A stretch of 55,679 nt of DNA from an uncultured Bacteroidales bacterium. Its GTDB lineage: Bacteria > Bacteroidota > Bacteroidia > Bacteroidales > UBA932. Position 1 is the first letter of the stretch, and every line of letters starts with the position of its first letter. Below, one piece after another: positions 31,764 through 41,307 of the stretch. The stretch spans positions 1 to 55,679 of the forward strand of contig CANPZS010000010.1 of assembly GCA_947588835.1 (NCBI GenBank), written 5' to 3'. The position numbers and the translations under genes are program-made. A model generated the notes under the pieces. That model was not told the DNA's origin, ran no database searches, and saw only the letters and a list, made by a program, of their open reading frames with translations.

Positions 31764-33098
31764 ATGGGAAAGACAATCGCAGCCGCGATGATTGCCGCGG
31801 CCTTTTTTGCCGACGGATCCGTCATGAAGGCGGAGGATGCCGGCCGGGAGGAAAAGGATTTTTTCGTCATACGGCTTTCGGGCGACATCGACGGCCGGGC
31901 CGAGAGGGTGGTCACGATGGGCCTGCGCAAGGCGGAGAGAGCCGGGGCAGACTATGTCATGCTCGATCTGGACACTTACGGAGGGGCCGTCAATTCCGCC
32001 GACGCCATCAGGACCGCCATACTCGGCAGCAAAGTGCCCGTGCTGGCATACATAGACCTTCAGGCCGCATCGGCCGGAGCGCTGATTTCGATAGCCTGCG
32101 ACTCGATCTATATGAAGACGGGCAGCTCCATAGGCGCGGCCACGGTAGTGGATGGAGGCGGCAATGTGATGCCCGACAAATACCAGAGCTTCATGCGCGG
32201 CATGATGCGCTCCACAGCCGAAGCGCGCGGCCGCGATCCGCATATTGCGGAGCGGATGGTCGATACGGCCAATGTATTGAGCATGACGCCGGCGGAGGCG
32301 GTCGCGGCCGGGTATTGCGAAGGCGTCTGCGAAAGCCGCGGGGAAGTGGCCGGACTCGTGACGGGAGGCGCGCCGTACACTCTGACGGAGATGACGCTTA
32401 CGGCCGTCGAAAAGGCGGTGCATTTCATGCTGAACCCGTTGCTTCAGGCCATTTTCATAATAATGATCGTCGGAGGCCTTTATGTTGAGTTCAAGACGCC
32501 CGGAGTGGGGCTTCCGCTCTGCGTGGCATTGCTCGGAGCCGTCCTGTATTTCTCGCCGCTGTATATAGAGCTGCTGGCCCGCAACTGGGAAATACTTCTC
32601 TTCGTGGCAGGGCTGATACTGCTTGCGCTGGAGCTGTTCGTGATTCCGGGGTTCGGAGTATGCGGCATATCCGGGATTGTGTGCATAGTGGTATCGCTCG
32701 TGCTGGCCGCCGTCGACAATCCGCGCATGGTGAAGTGGGACGGGACACTGGATCTCAGCCAGGCCCTGATGCCATTCTGTATCGTCATCATTTCGGCGTC
32801 CGTGGCGGTTTTCGGCTCCCTGTGGATAGTGAACAGGCTGTACGCCGCACGGAGGCTGGACTCCGTGGCGCTCATGGAGTCGCTCGAAAGGGAAAAGGGA
32901 TTCGTCGGCGTGAGCACTGGGCTGACCGAACTCGTAGGATGTGCCGTGACGGTGTTCAATGACATGAAGCCTTCGGGCAAGGTCATCACGGAGGACGGCC
33001 GCATATTCGAGGCTTCGCTCATGTTCGGCTATGCTTCGCGCGGAGAAAAGGTGACAGTCGTGCGGGCGGAGCAGGGGAGACTTTATTGCAGCAGATGA
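31764..33098 (+). CDS. NfeD family membrane serine protease (ClpP-class)
   Basis: This 444-aa long-form NfeD protein has an N-terminal signal-like helix, then a ClpP/SppA-like protease domain with SGDIDGRAE, DLDTYGGAVNSAD and the nucleophile Ser in AASAGALIS, and candidate general-base Lys in YMKTGSSIGAA. Four or five membrane helices follow (LQAIFIIMIVGGLYVEF, LFVAGLILLALELFVIPGFGV, and others), and then a C-terminal OB-like NfeD domain (SGKVITEDGRIFEASL). Family members cleave stomatin-type partners; no stomatin (SPFH) gene follows here. A TATATTTG -7 box lies at 31716-31723. Confidence 0.88.
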   Translation: MGKTIAAAMIAAAFFADGSVMKAEDAGREEKDFFVIRLSGDIDGRAERVVTMGLRKAERAGADYVMLDLDTYGGAVNSADAIRTAILGSKVPVLAYIDLQAASAGALISIACDSIYMKTGSSIGAATVVDGGGNVMPDKYQSFMRGMMRSTAEARGRDPHIAERMVDTANVLSMTPAEAVAAGYCEGVCESRGEVAGLVTGGAPYTLTEMTLTAVEKAVHFMLNPLLQAIFIIMIVGGLYVEFKTPGVGLPLCVALLGAVLYFSPLYIELLARNWEILLFVAGLILLALELFVIPGFGVCGISGIVCIVVSLVLAAVDNPRMVKWDGTLDLSQALMPFCIVIISASVAVFGSLWIVNRLYAARRLDSVALMESLEREKGFVGVSTGLTELVGCAVTVFNDMKPSGKVITEDGRIFEASLMFGYASRGEKVTVVRAEQGRLYCSR

Positions 33099-33125
33099 TA
33101 TGTGTCCGGACCAAAATCAATTGCA

Positions 33126-33545
33126 ATGGATAAGTACACGGAAATAAAGAAACTGTTTGCATCGAGAGAAGATAAGGAAAATGCCGCCGTAATGTCAAAG
33201 TATATGAGGAATATGTTTGACTTTTACGGCCTGCACGCTCCTGAACGGAAAAAAGTCTACGAGGACTTAATCAGGGCGGACAAAAAGGCCAAGGCGATAG
33301 ACTGGGTTTTTCTGGACAGGTGCTATGAAGACGGACACAGGGAATTTCAATATCTGGTTTGCAACTATCTCCTGGCGGCTAAACAATATGTCGTCTTTGA
33401 AGACATTCCGAAAATCAGGAAGTATATAATTACAAAATCCTGGTGGGACACGATAGACTTTTTGGATAAAGTAAAAGGATTCATAGACAGGCATAAAGAC
33501 CGGATGTCCAGCCTGAGCATAAGAGAAGCAAGTAAATATATTTAA
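33126..33545 (+). pseudogene. AlkD-like DNA glycosylase with internal in-frame deletion
   Basis: This 139-aa product reads like the DNA alkylation repair (AlkD) family from its start (MDKYTEIKKLFASRED) to SWWDTIDFLDKV at residues 106-116, keeping the Trp-Asp region that contacts the lesion. It then jumps directly to FIDRHKDRMSSLSIREASKYI, which resembles the normal C-terminal end of the family. About 85 central residues, including the WLRR segment with the conserved Arg, appear to be missing without a frameshift. Normal length is about 225. It is probably inactive as a glycosylase, or a minimal derivative. An in-frame ATG at 33102 would add 8 residues. It overlaps the convergent rlmD by 4 bp. 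Confidence 0.7.
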
Positions 33546-34969
33546 TCAGTCGTGTCATGCTCCGGTTTGATGCGCAGCAGACATACATTTTCGACATGCT
33601 GCGTGTGAGGGAACATGTCCACGGGCTGCACGGCCTTTATTTCATATTTTTTTGACAAAATGGCCAAATCCCGTGCCTGCGAAGCCGGATTGCAGCTTAC
33701 GTATACTATTTTCTCGGGAGCCGCGGCAAGTATGGTTTCCGCCACGTCCGGATGTATTCCGGCTCTCGGAGGATCCAGTATTATGACGTCCGGCCGGCCG
33801 TGCTCTTGCATGAATTCTTCGGTCAGCACGTCTTTCATGTCTCCGGCGAAGAATTCGCAGTTATGTATGCCGTTGGTCCCGGCATTGATCCGGGCGTCCT
33901 CGATGGCTTCCGGCACATATTCTATGCCTATCACCTTTGCCGCTCCGGAGGATATGAACTGGGCTATCGTGCCGGTGCCTGTATAAAGGTCATATACGGT
34001 CTCCGTGCCGTTCAGGGCGGCGAAGTCCCTCACAACCGAATACAGTTTCAGGGCCTGTCCCGAGTTGGTCTGATAAAACGACTTGGGCCCTATGCGGAAA
34101 CTGAGCCCTTCCATACGTTCGCAAATGGAGTCTTTGCCATGATACAGGATGCAGTCCAGATCCGCGATGGAATCATTCAATTTGTTGTTTATCACATAGT
34201 AGACCGAGGTTATTTCGGGGAATGCTTCTATTACGGCGTCCAGCATCCCGCGCCTTTTGTCCTCGTCATCGCCGAAAAAGCACACTATAAGCATCAGATC
34301 GCCTGTGTCGGCTGTACGTATGAACATGTTTCTGACGAATCCTCTGTTTTCCCTTATATTGAAAAATTCAAGACCGTGCGAAACCGTATACTCCTTGATA
34401 AACAGCCGTATGGCATTGCTCGGCTCGCGCTGCAGCCGGCATTCTTTAATATCCAGGACCTTGTCGAAAAACCTGCCTACATGAAATCCGAGCCCGCACA
34501 GTTCGGCAGGGGAGAGTGCGTCAGGATTTTCGTCGCCGTATATCCATCGCTTCGACGAGAACGTGAATTCCAGCTTGTTGCGATAATACTGCGTTTTGTC
34601 CGACGGCAGCGTCGGGGCGATTTCAGGCACGTCGAGATGGCCTATGCGCACAAACTGGTCACGTACCTGACTCCTTTTGGCTTCGAGCTGCATTTCGTAC
34701 GGGAGAGGCTGCCATCTGCACCCGCCGCAGATGCCGAAATGCGGGCAGAAAGGCTTGAGACGATGCGGCGAAGGGGTGACGAGACGGTGGCAGAAGCCTT
34801 CCATATAATTCTTTTTTTTCTTTGTCACCTTGACGTCCATTACGTCTCCGGGTACGGCGAATTCCACGAAAAGCACCTGTCCGTCCACGTGCGCGAGAGC
34901 CTTGCCTTCGGCGGCTACGGATTCGATCCCAACTTTTTCAATTATCAGGTCCAGTTTTTTTCTTGCCAT
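33542..34969 (-). CDS. rlmD: 23S rRNA (uracil-5-)-methyltransferase RlmD/RumA-like
   Basis: This 475-aa SAM-dependent methyltransferase modifies a uracil in 23S rRNA. It has an N-terminal TRAM-like OB domain (AEGKALAHVDGQVLFVEFAVPGD-type), iron-sulfur cysteines in CPHFGICGGCRWQ, the QTNSGQALKLY motif, the SAM loop DLYTGTGTIAQF, DPPRAGIHPDV and the catalytic Cys in VSCNPASQARD. A TAAATTTG -7 box lies at 35010-35003. The length is slightly above the E. coli enzyme. It could act at a different uracil than RlmD, as in RlmCD-type enzymes. Confidence 0.92.
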   Translation of the reverse strand: MARKKLDLIIEKVGIESVAAEGKALAHVDGQVLFVEFAVPGDVMDVKVTKKKKNYMEGFCHRLVTPSPHRLKPFCPHFGICGGCRWQPLPYEMQLEAKRSQVRDQFVRIGHLDVPEIAPTLPSDKTQYYRNKLEFTFSSKRWIYGDENPDALSPAELCGLGFHVGRFFDKVLDIKECRLQREPSNAIRLFIKEYTVSHGLEFFNIRENRGFVRNMFIRTADTGDLMLIVCFFGDDEDKRRGMLDAVIEAFPEITSVYYVINNKLNDSIADLDCILYHGKDSICERMEGLSFRIGPKSFYQTNSGQALKLYSVVRDFAALNGTETVYDLYTGTGTIAQFISSGAAKVIGIEYVPEAIEDARINAGTNGIHNCEFFAGDMKDVLTEEFMQEHGRPDVIILDPPRAGIHPDVAETILAAAPEKIVYVSCNPASQARDLAILSKKYEIKAVQPVDMFPHTQHVENVCLLRIKPEHDTTD

Positions 34970-35188
34970 TGTCTTGCAATCGTATTACTTGTACAAACGC
35001 CGCAAATTTACTAAAAAACCGCATTCTCCGTGCAGGGGACAGGAATTCATCCGCACAACTTAACATAATATAAATTGTGTAACAATAGCGGGGCAGTACG
35101 GATGAAACAGGAACAATGTCATGAACTGATTAAAGATACAAAAAATTTAACTAAATTTGCATCGCTGAAACCAAGACCTGTTGATATC

Positions 35189-36319
35189 ATGTCAGTAACT
35201 GTCAAGATTGTACAAAACCGCAGGGATTTACGTAAATTCGTGGATTTCCCGAACAGGCTGTACAAAGGAAACGAATTTTACGTTCCCAGGCTGTTCATGG
35301 ACGAAATGGACACGCTCGATCCGAAGAAAAATCCTGCCTATGAATTCTCCAGCGCTGAATTGTATCTGGCATACAAGGACGGGGAACTCGTAGGACGCGT
35401 GGCGGCCATAATCAATACCAAGGCCAACGAATCATGGAAACATGACGAGGTAAGGTACGGATGGTTCGATTTCATAGATGACAAGGAGGTCTCGGGGGCT
35501 CTCATCGACGCGGTCGTCGCCTACGGGAAAAAGCACGGCATGACATCGATCGCAGGCCCGCTCGGCTTCACCGATTTCGATCCGGAAGGCATGCTCGTGG
35601 AGGGTTATGACCAGATCGGCACGTTTCCGCTGATATACAATTACCCCTATTATGTGAAGCACATGGAGGACATGGGCTTCGAAAAGGTGGTGGACTGGCT
35701 CGAATACAAAATTTTCTTCACCGACGAGATTCCTGCGCGCATCGAGCGCGTTTCACGCATAGTTATGGAGAAATACGGCGTCCGCGTGCGCAAAGTCACC
35801 CGCCGGGAAGTGCGCAAGGAGCAGATAGGGCGCAAAATATTCGACCTCATCAACAGGACATACTGCAATCTGTTCGATTTCACCATATTGACGGACAAGC
35901 TGGTGGACAAATATGTGGATACCTATCTCGGGCTGCTCGACCTGGAATTCGTGACGATCATAGAGGACAGGGAAGGCAAAATCGTAGGCATGGGCATCAC
36001 TATGCCGTCCATCGTGCACGCCATGCAGAAATGCAGGGGCAGACTGTTCCCATTCGGCTGGTACCACCTTCTCAAGTCCATGTATTTCAAGTACGAGGAA
36101 GCCATCGAACTGCTGCTCATAGCCGTCGAGCCGGAGTGGATGAACAGGGGGCTCAACGCACTGCTTATCAAGGACATGATACCGCGTGCATCCAAGCGCG
36201 GGTTCGTATATGCCGAGACCAATGCGGAGCTGGAGAACAACAGCAACGTCCAGAGCCAATGGTCGGATTTCAGGACGGAGCAGCACAAGCGCCGCCGCGT
36301 ATATGGGAAAAAGATATGA
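35189..36319 (+). CDS. Long GNAT-like N-acyltransferase family protein
   Basis: This 376-aa protein belongs to a widespread family recognised by FVDFPNRLYKGNEFYVPRLF near the start, LDPKKNP, then VGRVAAIINTKAN and a second half with EDREGKIVGMGITMP and LLIAVEPEWMNRGLNALL, the GNAT acyl-CoA-binding pattern, and ETNAELENNSNVQSQW. Members are often mislabelled GTP cyclohydrolase. The substrate is unknown; related long GNAT-like enzymes act on amino-lipid or long-chain substrates (general knowledge, uncertain). The start at 35189 (MSVTVKIV) fits the family; upstream in-frame ATGs at 35075 and 35102 are separated from it by a TAAATTTG -7 box at 35152-35159. It overlaps rarA by 17 bp. Confidence 0.72.
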   Translation: MSVTVKIVQNRRDLRKFVDFPNRLYKGNEFYVPRLFMDEMDTLDPKKNPAYEFSSAELYLAYKDGELVGRVAAIINTKANESWKHDEVRYGWFDFIDDKEVSGALIDAVVAYGKKHGMTSIAGPLGFTDFDPEGMLVEGYDQIGTFPLIYNYPYYVKHMEDMGFEKVVDWLEYKIFFTDEIPARIERVSRIVMEKYGVRVRKVTRREVRKEQIGRKIFDLINRTYCNLFDFTILTDKLVDKYVDTYLGLLDLEFVTIIEDREGKIVGMGITMPSIVHAMQKCRGRLFPFGWYHLLKSMYFKYEEAIELLLIAVEPEWMNRGLNALLIKDMIPRASKRGFVYAETNAELENNSNVQSQWSDFRTEQHKRRRVYGKKI

Positions 36320-37637
36320 CAACGACAGCGAAGGCACGGCCTCCGCTTCCCTGCTCCCTCCCCTGCCGGAGCGCATGCGTCCGCATACCCTTGACGAGTA
36401 TGTAGGACAGCGCCATCTTGTCGGAGAAGGCTGCATTATCCGCAATATGATTGAAAGCGGCGAATTGTCGTCCTTCATATTGTGGGGTCCGCCCGGAACG
36501 GGGAAGACGACTTTGGCGAGGATCATCGCGGAGAGCATGGAGCGGGAATTCTTTACCTTGTCCGCCGTCAGCGCAGGAGTCAAGGAAGTGCGCGAAGTCA
36601 TAGACAGGGCGAAAGCCGGTTCCGTTTTCGGAAGATCCGCGGCCCCCGTGCTGTTCATCGATGAAATACACCGCTTCAACAAGGCGCAGCAGGACGCCCT
36701 GCTCGGCGCCGTGGAAGCCGGGACCATAACGCTGATAGGCGCCACTACCGAAAATCCGTCGTTCGAAGTCATTACTCCCCTTCTGTCCCGCTGCCAGGTC
36801 TTTGTTCTCAAGACGCTCGGGCCGGACGACATGCGTACGCTGCTCGAAAGGGCCGTCAAGAATGACTCAATCCTGAGAAACATCGACATACGCATCGAAG
36901 AGACCGCGGCCTTGTTCCGTTACGGCGGCGGAGACGGCAGGAAATTGTTGAATATCTTGGAAATCCTTGTGAATCAATTCAGGAGGACTCCCCCAGTCGT
37001 GGTTAATAACAAAAATGTTACCGCCTGCCTGCTTGACAATTCGGCCATTTACGACAAGAACGGGGAGATGCATTACGATATAATTTCCGCGTTCATAAAA
37101 TCCGTCCGCGGTTCGGACCCCAACGCGGCCGTCTATTGGCTCGCACGGATGCTCGACGGCGGCGAAGATCCGCTTTTCATCGCCCGCAGGCTTTGCATTC
37201 TGGCCGCCGAGGACATAGGGCTTGCAAATCCCAACGCATTGCTGCTCGCAAATTCATGTTTTGAGATAGTGGACCGGATAGGCATGCCGGAGGCCCGCAT
37301 CCCGTTGTCGGAAACGGCCATTTACCTTGCGTCCTCGCCAAAGAGCAATTCCGCCTACATGGCCATAGATGCGGCCCTGTCCGCGGCAAAAGACACCATA
37401 GGCGCCGCCGTGCCGCTGCATCTGCGCAACGCCCCTACTTCCCTGATGAAGGAGCTCGGCTACAGCGACGGCTACAAATACGCCCACGACGCTCCGGGGC
37501 ATTTTGTGGATTTGGAATTCATGCCCTCCGAGCTGTCGGGAACGGTGTTCTATGATCCGCAGGAAAACAAGCAGGAATCGGCACTGAAGGCATATCTCGA
37601 ACGGTGCTGGCCCAAATATTACAAGAAAAAGCCTTAG
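36303..37637 (+). CDS. rarA: Replication-associated recombination protein A (AAA ATPase)
   Basis: This 444-aa MgsA/WRNIP1-type clamp-loader-like ATPase acts at stalled replication forks. It shows PLPERMRPHTLDEYVGQRHLVG, Walker A GPPGTGKTT, Walker B VLFIDEIHRFNKAQQDALL, sensor 1 IGATTENPSFEV and the C-terminal tetramerisation domain (HYDIISAFIKSVRGSDPNAAVYW-type, and YKYAHDAPGHFVDLEFMP). The start at 36303 (MGKRYDND) gives the expected N-terminus. It overlaps the upstream gene by 17 bp and the convergent tamL by 4 bp. Confidence 0.95.
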   Translation: MGKRYDNDSEGTASASLLPPLPERMRPHTLDEYVGQRHLVGEGCIIRNMIESGELSSFILWGPPGTGKTTLARIIAESMEREFFTLSAVSAGVKEVREVIDRAKAGSVFGRSAAPVLFIDEIHRFNKAQQDALLGAVEAGTITLIGATTENPSFEVITPLLSRCQVFVLKTLGPDDMRTLLERAVKNDSILRNIDIRIEETAALFRYGGGDGRKLLNILEILVNQFRRTPPVVVNNKNVTACLLDNSAIYDKNGEMHYDIISAFIKSVRGSDPNAAVYWLARMLDGGEDPLFIARRLCILAAEDIGLANPNALLLANSCFEIVDRIGMPEARIPLSETAIYLASSPKSNSAYMAIDAALSAAKDTIGAAVPLHLRNAPTSLMKELGYSDGYKYAHDAPGHFVDLEFMPSELSGTVFYDPQENKQESALKAYLERCWPKYYKKKP

Positions 37638-39820
37638 AAAGGATAGCCTACCCCGAAATGGAAGGCCATGCGCCTTTCCGGAAATATTCTGGAAAGCGGT
37701 ATGAAATACGACTCCTTGTACAGGGGATCGTGCAGCTGGAATCCGGTGTCGATGCGCACGAGTATGAATGACAGGTCCAGACGCAGCCCTATCCCCCAGT
37801 CCACGGCAATGGACTGCCCGAGAGTGCTCCACTTCAATTTCTCGTTCCCGGCCGCATATCTGTTTGTATTCCATACGTTTCCGGCATCTATGAAGAATGC
37901 GCCGTTCAATTTCCAGAATAGCGGGAAACGATATTCGGCGTTCATTTCCAATTTAGTGTCCCCCGTCTGGTTGGCGATGGTGAAATATTCGTTCAGCGGA
38001 GCGGTCCCGGGCCCGACAGTCCTCGCCTGCCAGCCTCTGAGGCTGTTTGCACCGCCGCTGTAGAACTGCCTTTCGAAAGGCATGTTGCCGCTGTTGCCGT
38101 AGGCGAACCCCTTTCCGGCAAGGAACCGCAGCGCTATGGCCTGATTGTCGCGGCGGCCGAAAAACATTGTCTTGCCGAGCTGCAGCTCAAAGCGCACGTA
38201 CTGCGAATAAGGAGTATTGAAAATCAGCCTGTTCCCTGTCTCCGCATCCCGCTTCAGCACAGGATTGAGCAGGGAAAGCACATTTCCCGAAAGATCGGTC
38301 TGCAGCCTTTCGTAATGGTAGCTTTTCTTCGGGACGGCATCGTTGTCCGTCGTATAATATATAATTCCCCTCAATCCGGCGTCTATATGGCTGGAATAGG
38401 AGCTCATCAGATAAGGATCGGTTTCGATTTTTTCAGCGAACTCGGCGCCGATGTCATAAAGGCGCACTATGTTGGCCTGTATCGGATATACTTGATAGAA
38501 AAAGCGGTTGCGGATGCTGCCGGAGAATCCGTAGGAAAACGAAAAAGTGTTCCTCGTGTATTCCGGACGGTCCTGAAAGTTGAACGACAGGGCGACATCG
38601 GTGCGCGGAATGTAAATGCCGTGGAACCTGTCGTACGAAAGCCCCACGAAGCGCGGGAAGCTGACGCTTACGGACGTGCCGAACTCCGTGGAATACACGG
38701 ACGAACCGGGCTTGAACTGGAAATCGCCCGAGAAACTCATGTTCAGCCTCTCCCCGCCGCGGAAAATGTTTTTATGATAATAGCTGAACTGCGGGGAAAT
38801 TCCCATCAGGCCGCTTGAATTGGTCGAAGTCTCAAGGTTCACCTTGTAGCCCTGCAGCTTGGAATGCGTGAGGTCGATGCGGCAGTCCACGGTGGACGAA
38901 TCCGCCGGGCTCAGCTCCACGTTCACGCCGCTGAATACGTTGAGCGCCGACAGCCTGGAATAGGTTGTGTTTACGGTACGCTCCCTGTACAGGGCGCCCG
39001 GCCTGACGGTGTTCAGGCCCTGCAGGAGCTCTTCCCTTATCTTCAGGTCTTTCCCGTAGGAAATGGTCACGTCTCCGAAACGGTATCTGCGTACCGGCGA
39101 AGCGCTTTCGCTGCTTTCGTTTCTGGTGAATTCCCGCACGGACATCGTGAGCGCGGCCGTCCCCGGGGTGGAAATGGTGTCGGCCTCGAAAGAATAATTG
39201 TTTTTGTTGAATCCGTAATAGCCGATGTTGCGGAAATGCTGCGCGGAACGCTCGCTCTCCGCCTCAAGCGCGGCCTCCGACAGGAAATCGCCCGGCCTGA
39301 CGGCGACGTTGGCGGTGTCGGCCATGAAGTCCTCCGCACACCCGCCTTGCACGTCTATATTGTAATTTATTGATCCAATCGGTATTCTCTTGCCTAATGT
39401 AACGTAATACTTTACCTTGACGGTGCGTTTTTTCTTCTCGATTTCGCTCCTTATGCTTGAGCCGTACCAGCCGGTGTACTCCAGGTGGTTGAGCATATTG
39501 TCGACCGAGGATTTTACCTGGGTCGAATCGAACACTACCGGCGCCTCGCCTATCTTGCGGAACAGGCCGCCTTTTTCGGGATCGGCCTTTCCCCAGTTGT
39601 AGACGTATAGAAAGGGGCTCCACCCGAAAATGACGGAGGAATTGGGCTTCTGAAGAATGTAGGGATTCAGCTCGTTGGCATTGAACCGCCTGTCATTGGT
39701 GATCTCCACTTTGTTTCCCGCAAGACGGTACTCCCCTTCCCGCAGCACTTTGGTCGTGCTGCATGCCACAGCCGCAAGTCCGGCCAAAAGCAGTCGTATG
39801 ACAGATTGCGCCTTTATCAT
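37634..39820 (-). CDS. TamL-type BamA-family outer-membrane lipoprotein
   Basis: This 728-aa protein is a lipoprotein (signal MIKAQSVIRLLLAGLAAVAC, lipidated Cys20) with POTRA-like N-terminal repeats (VLREGEYRLAGNKVEIT, IGSINYNIDVQGG, FGDVTISYGKDL regions) and a C-terminal Omp85 barrel with RQFYSGGANSLRGWQARTVGPG-type L6 motif, ending FHFGVGYPF. In Bacteroidota the lipid-anchored TamA homolog TamL works with TamB in outer-membrane protein or lipid transport. No tamB is adjacent. The start at 39820 is preferred over 39838 because it begins the signal sequence directly. A TAAATTTG -7 box lies at 39845-39838. Confidence 0.87.
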   Translation of the reverse strand: MIKAQSVIRLLLAGLAAVACSTTKVLREGEYRLAGNKVEITNDRRFNANELNPYILQKPNSSVIFGWSPFLYVYNWGKADPEKGGLFRKIGEAPVVFDSTQVKSSVDNMLNHLEYTGWYGSSIRSEIEKKKRTVKVKYYVTLGKRIPIGSINYNIDVQGGCAEDFMADTANVAVRPGDFLSEAALEAESERSAQHFRNIGYYGFNKNNYSFEADTISTPGTAALTMSVREFTRNESSESASPVRRYRFGDVTISYGKDLKIREELLQGLNTVRPGALYRERTVNTTYSRLSALNVFSGVNVELSPADSSTVDCRIDLTHSKLQGYKVNLETSTNSSGLMGISPQFSYYHKNIFRGGERLNMSFSGDFQFKPGSSVYSTEFGTSVSVSFPRFVGLSYDRFHGIYIPRTDVALSFNFQDRPEYTRNTFSFSYGFSGSIRNRFFYQVYPIQANIVRLYDIGAEFAEKIETDPYLMSSYSSHIDAGLRGIIYYTTDNDAVPKKSYHYERLQTDLSGNVLSLLNPVLKRDAETGNRLIFNTPYSQYVRFELQLGKTMFFGRRDNQAIALRFLAGKGFAYGNSGNMPFERQFYSGGANSLRGWQARTVGPGTAPLNEYFTIANQTGDTKLEMNAEYRFPLFWKLNGAFFIDAGNVWNTNRYAAGNEKLKWSTLGQSIAVDWGIGLRLDLSFILVRIDTGFQLHDPLYKESYFIPLSRIFPERRMAFHFGVGYPF

Positions 39821-39900
39821 CAGGTACGTTGATTCCACAAATTTATTAAAATTGCCCGAATAATTCTATATTTGCGGGCGAAATGTAACATGGCGCAGGA

Positions 39901-41307
39901 ATGAAAAACAAATACATTGACCTTGTCGAGCAGACATTCGACTTTCCGCAGGACGAATTCAGGGTAGAGGACGGCAACCTTTTCTTCAACGACATCGACA
40001 TGATGGACGTCATAGGGCAATACGGCACGCCGCTCGTGATAACCTATCTGCCGAAAATTTCTTCGCAGATCCAGAGGGCGCGGAGGCTGTTCAAGGTGGC
40101 GATGGCCAAGGCGGACTACCGCGGCGACTACCACTATTGCTATTGCACCAAAAGCTCGCAGTTTGCATTCGTGCTGCACGAAGCGCTGAAAAACGACGTC
40201 CATCTCGAAACATCTTCGGCATACGACCTCGATCTGGTCAGGGCGCTCGAAAAGGACGGCTCGCTCAAGAAAGAAGACACCATCGTCATATGCAACGGCT
40301 TCAAGCGTCCGCAATACATAAAGAATATCGTATCCATGCGTCATGACGGCTGGGAGCACATCATTCCGGTCCTTGACAACAAAAACGAATTCGAAGACCT
40401 TGATTCCCTGCTTGCCGAGCCCACCGACATAGGCGTGCGGATTGCCTCGGAAGAGGAGCCCAATTTCGATTTCTATACATCGAGGCTCGGCATACGCTAC
40501 AGCGACATATTGCATTTCTACAAGAACTCCATATCGAAAAAGCCGAAGCTGCGCCTGAAGATGCTGCATTTCTTCATCAACACAGGCATCAGGGACACGT
40601 CGTATTATTGGAACGAACTTTCCAAATGCGTAAGCCTCTATTGCGAGCTCAAGGAAGTCTGTCCGGACCTCGACAGTCTCAACATAGGCGGCGGACTGCC
40701 CATCAAGACCTCCCTGGCGATGGATTTCGATTACGAATACATGGTGGAGGAAATAATAAACCAGATCAAGTCGGCATGCAATGCGCACGGAGTCGCCGAA
40801 CCGCACATATACACCGAATTCGGGAGCTTCACCGTGGGCGAATCCGGCGCCACCATATTCAAGATACTCGACATCAAGCAGCAGAACGACAGGGAACGCT
40901 GGTACATGATAGACAATTCATTCATGACCACCATGCCGGACACGTGGGGACTCAACCAGAGATTCATCCTTCTGCCCATCAACAAATGGGAAGACGAGTA
41001 CCAGAGGGTGTTTCTCGGCGGGCTTACATGCGACAGCCAGGACTTCTACAACGCCGAGTTCCATTCCAACGCCATCTTCCTTCCCACGATACGCAACCGC
41101 AGGGAGTCGCTCTACATCGGCTTCTTCCATACCGGAGCCTATCAGGAGGCCATTTCAGGATTCGGCGGCGTGAAACATTGTCTCCAGCCCTCCCCCAAGC
41201 ATCTGCTGCTCGACAGGGACGCGGACGGCAGGCTCGTTACGACCGTGTTCGCCGAAGAGCAAAGCTCCGCTTCCATGCTAAAGATTCTCGGCTATGATAT
41301 CGAATAG
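39901..41307 (+). CDS. Fold-III PLP decarboxylase, probable arginine decarboxylase
   Basis: This 468-aa alanine-racemase-fold decarboxylase belongs to the group of arginine, diaminopimelate and carboxynorspermidine decarboxylases. PLP-lysine is in HYCYCTKSSQFAFVL, the ETSSAYDLDLV segment follows, the glycine-rich phosphate site is NIGGGLPIKTSL, and FHTGAYQEAISGFGGVKH is near the end. The form is about 160 residues shorter than E. coli SpeA and matches the short arginine decarboxylase of Bacteroidota, which makes agmatine for polyamines (inference; ornithine or lysine are possible). A TATATTTG -7 box lies at 39867-39874. It overlaps the SpoU gene by 14 bp. Confidence 0.8.
   Translation: MKNKYIDLVEQTFDFPQDEFRVEDGNLFFNDIDMMDVIGQYGTPLVITYLPKISSQIQRARRLFKVAMAKADYRGDYHYCYCTKSSQFAFVLHEALKNDVHLETSSAYDLDLVRALEKDGSLKKEDTIVICNGFKRPQYIKNIVSMRHDGWEHIIPVLDNKNEFEDLDSLLAEPTDIGVRIASEEEPNFDFYTSRLGIRYSDILHFYKNSISKKPKLRLKMLHFFINTGIRDTSYYWNELSKCVSLYCELKEVCPDLDSLNIGGGLPIKTSLAMDFDYEYMVEEIINQIKSACNAHGVAEPHIYTEFGSFTVGESGATIFKILDIKQQNDRERWYMIDNSFMTTMPDTWGLNQRFILLPINKWEDEYQRVFLGGLTCDSQDFYNAEFHSNAIFLPTIRNRRESLYIGFFHTGAYQEAISGFGGVKHCLQPSPKHLLLDRDADGRLVTTVFAEEQSSASMLKILGYDIE

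Noticed and set aside
31764..33098. Assignment of the NfeD protein as a signal peptide peptidase SppA
   Set aside because: The multi-helix middle and C-terminal OB-like domain are NfeD features not found in SppA.
33752..35014. Plus-strand open frame of about 420 codons opposite rlmD
   Set aside because: The opposite strand encodes RlmD with all catalytic motifs; the frame is a shadow of its codon usage.
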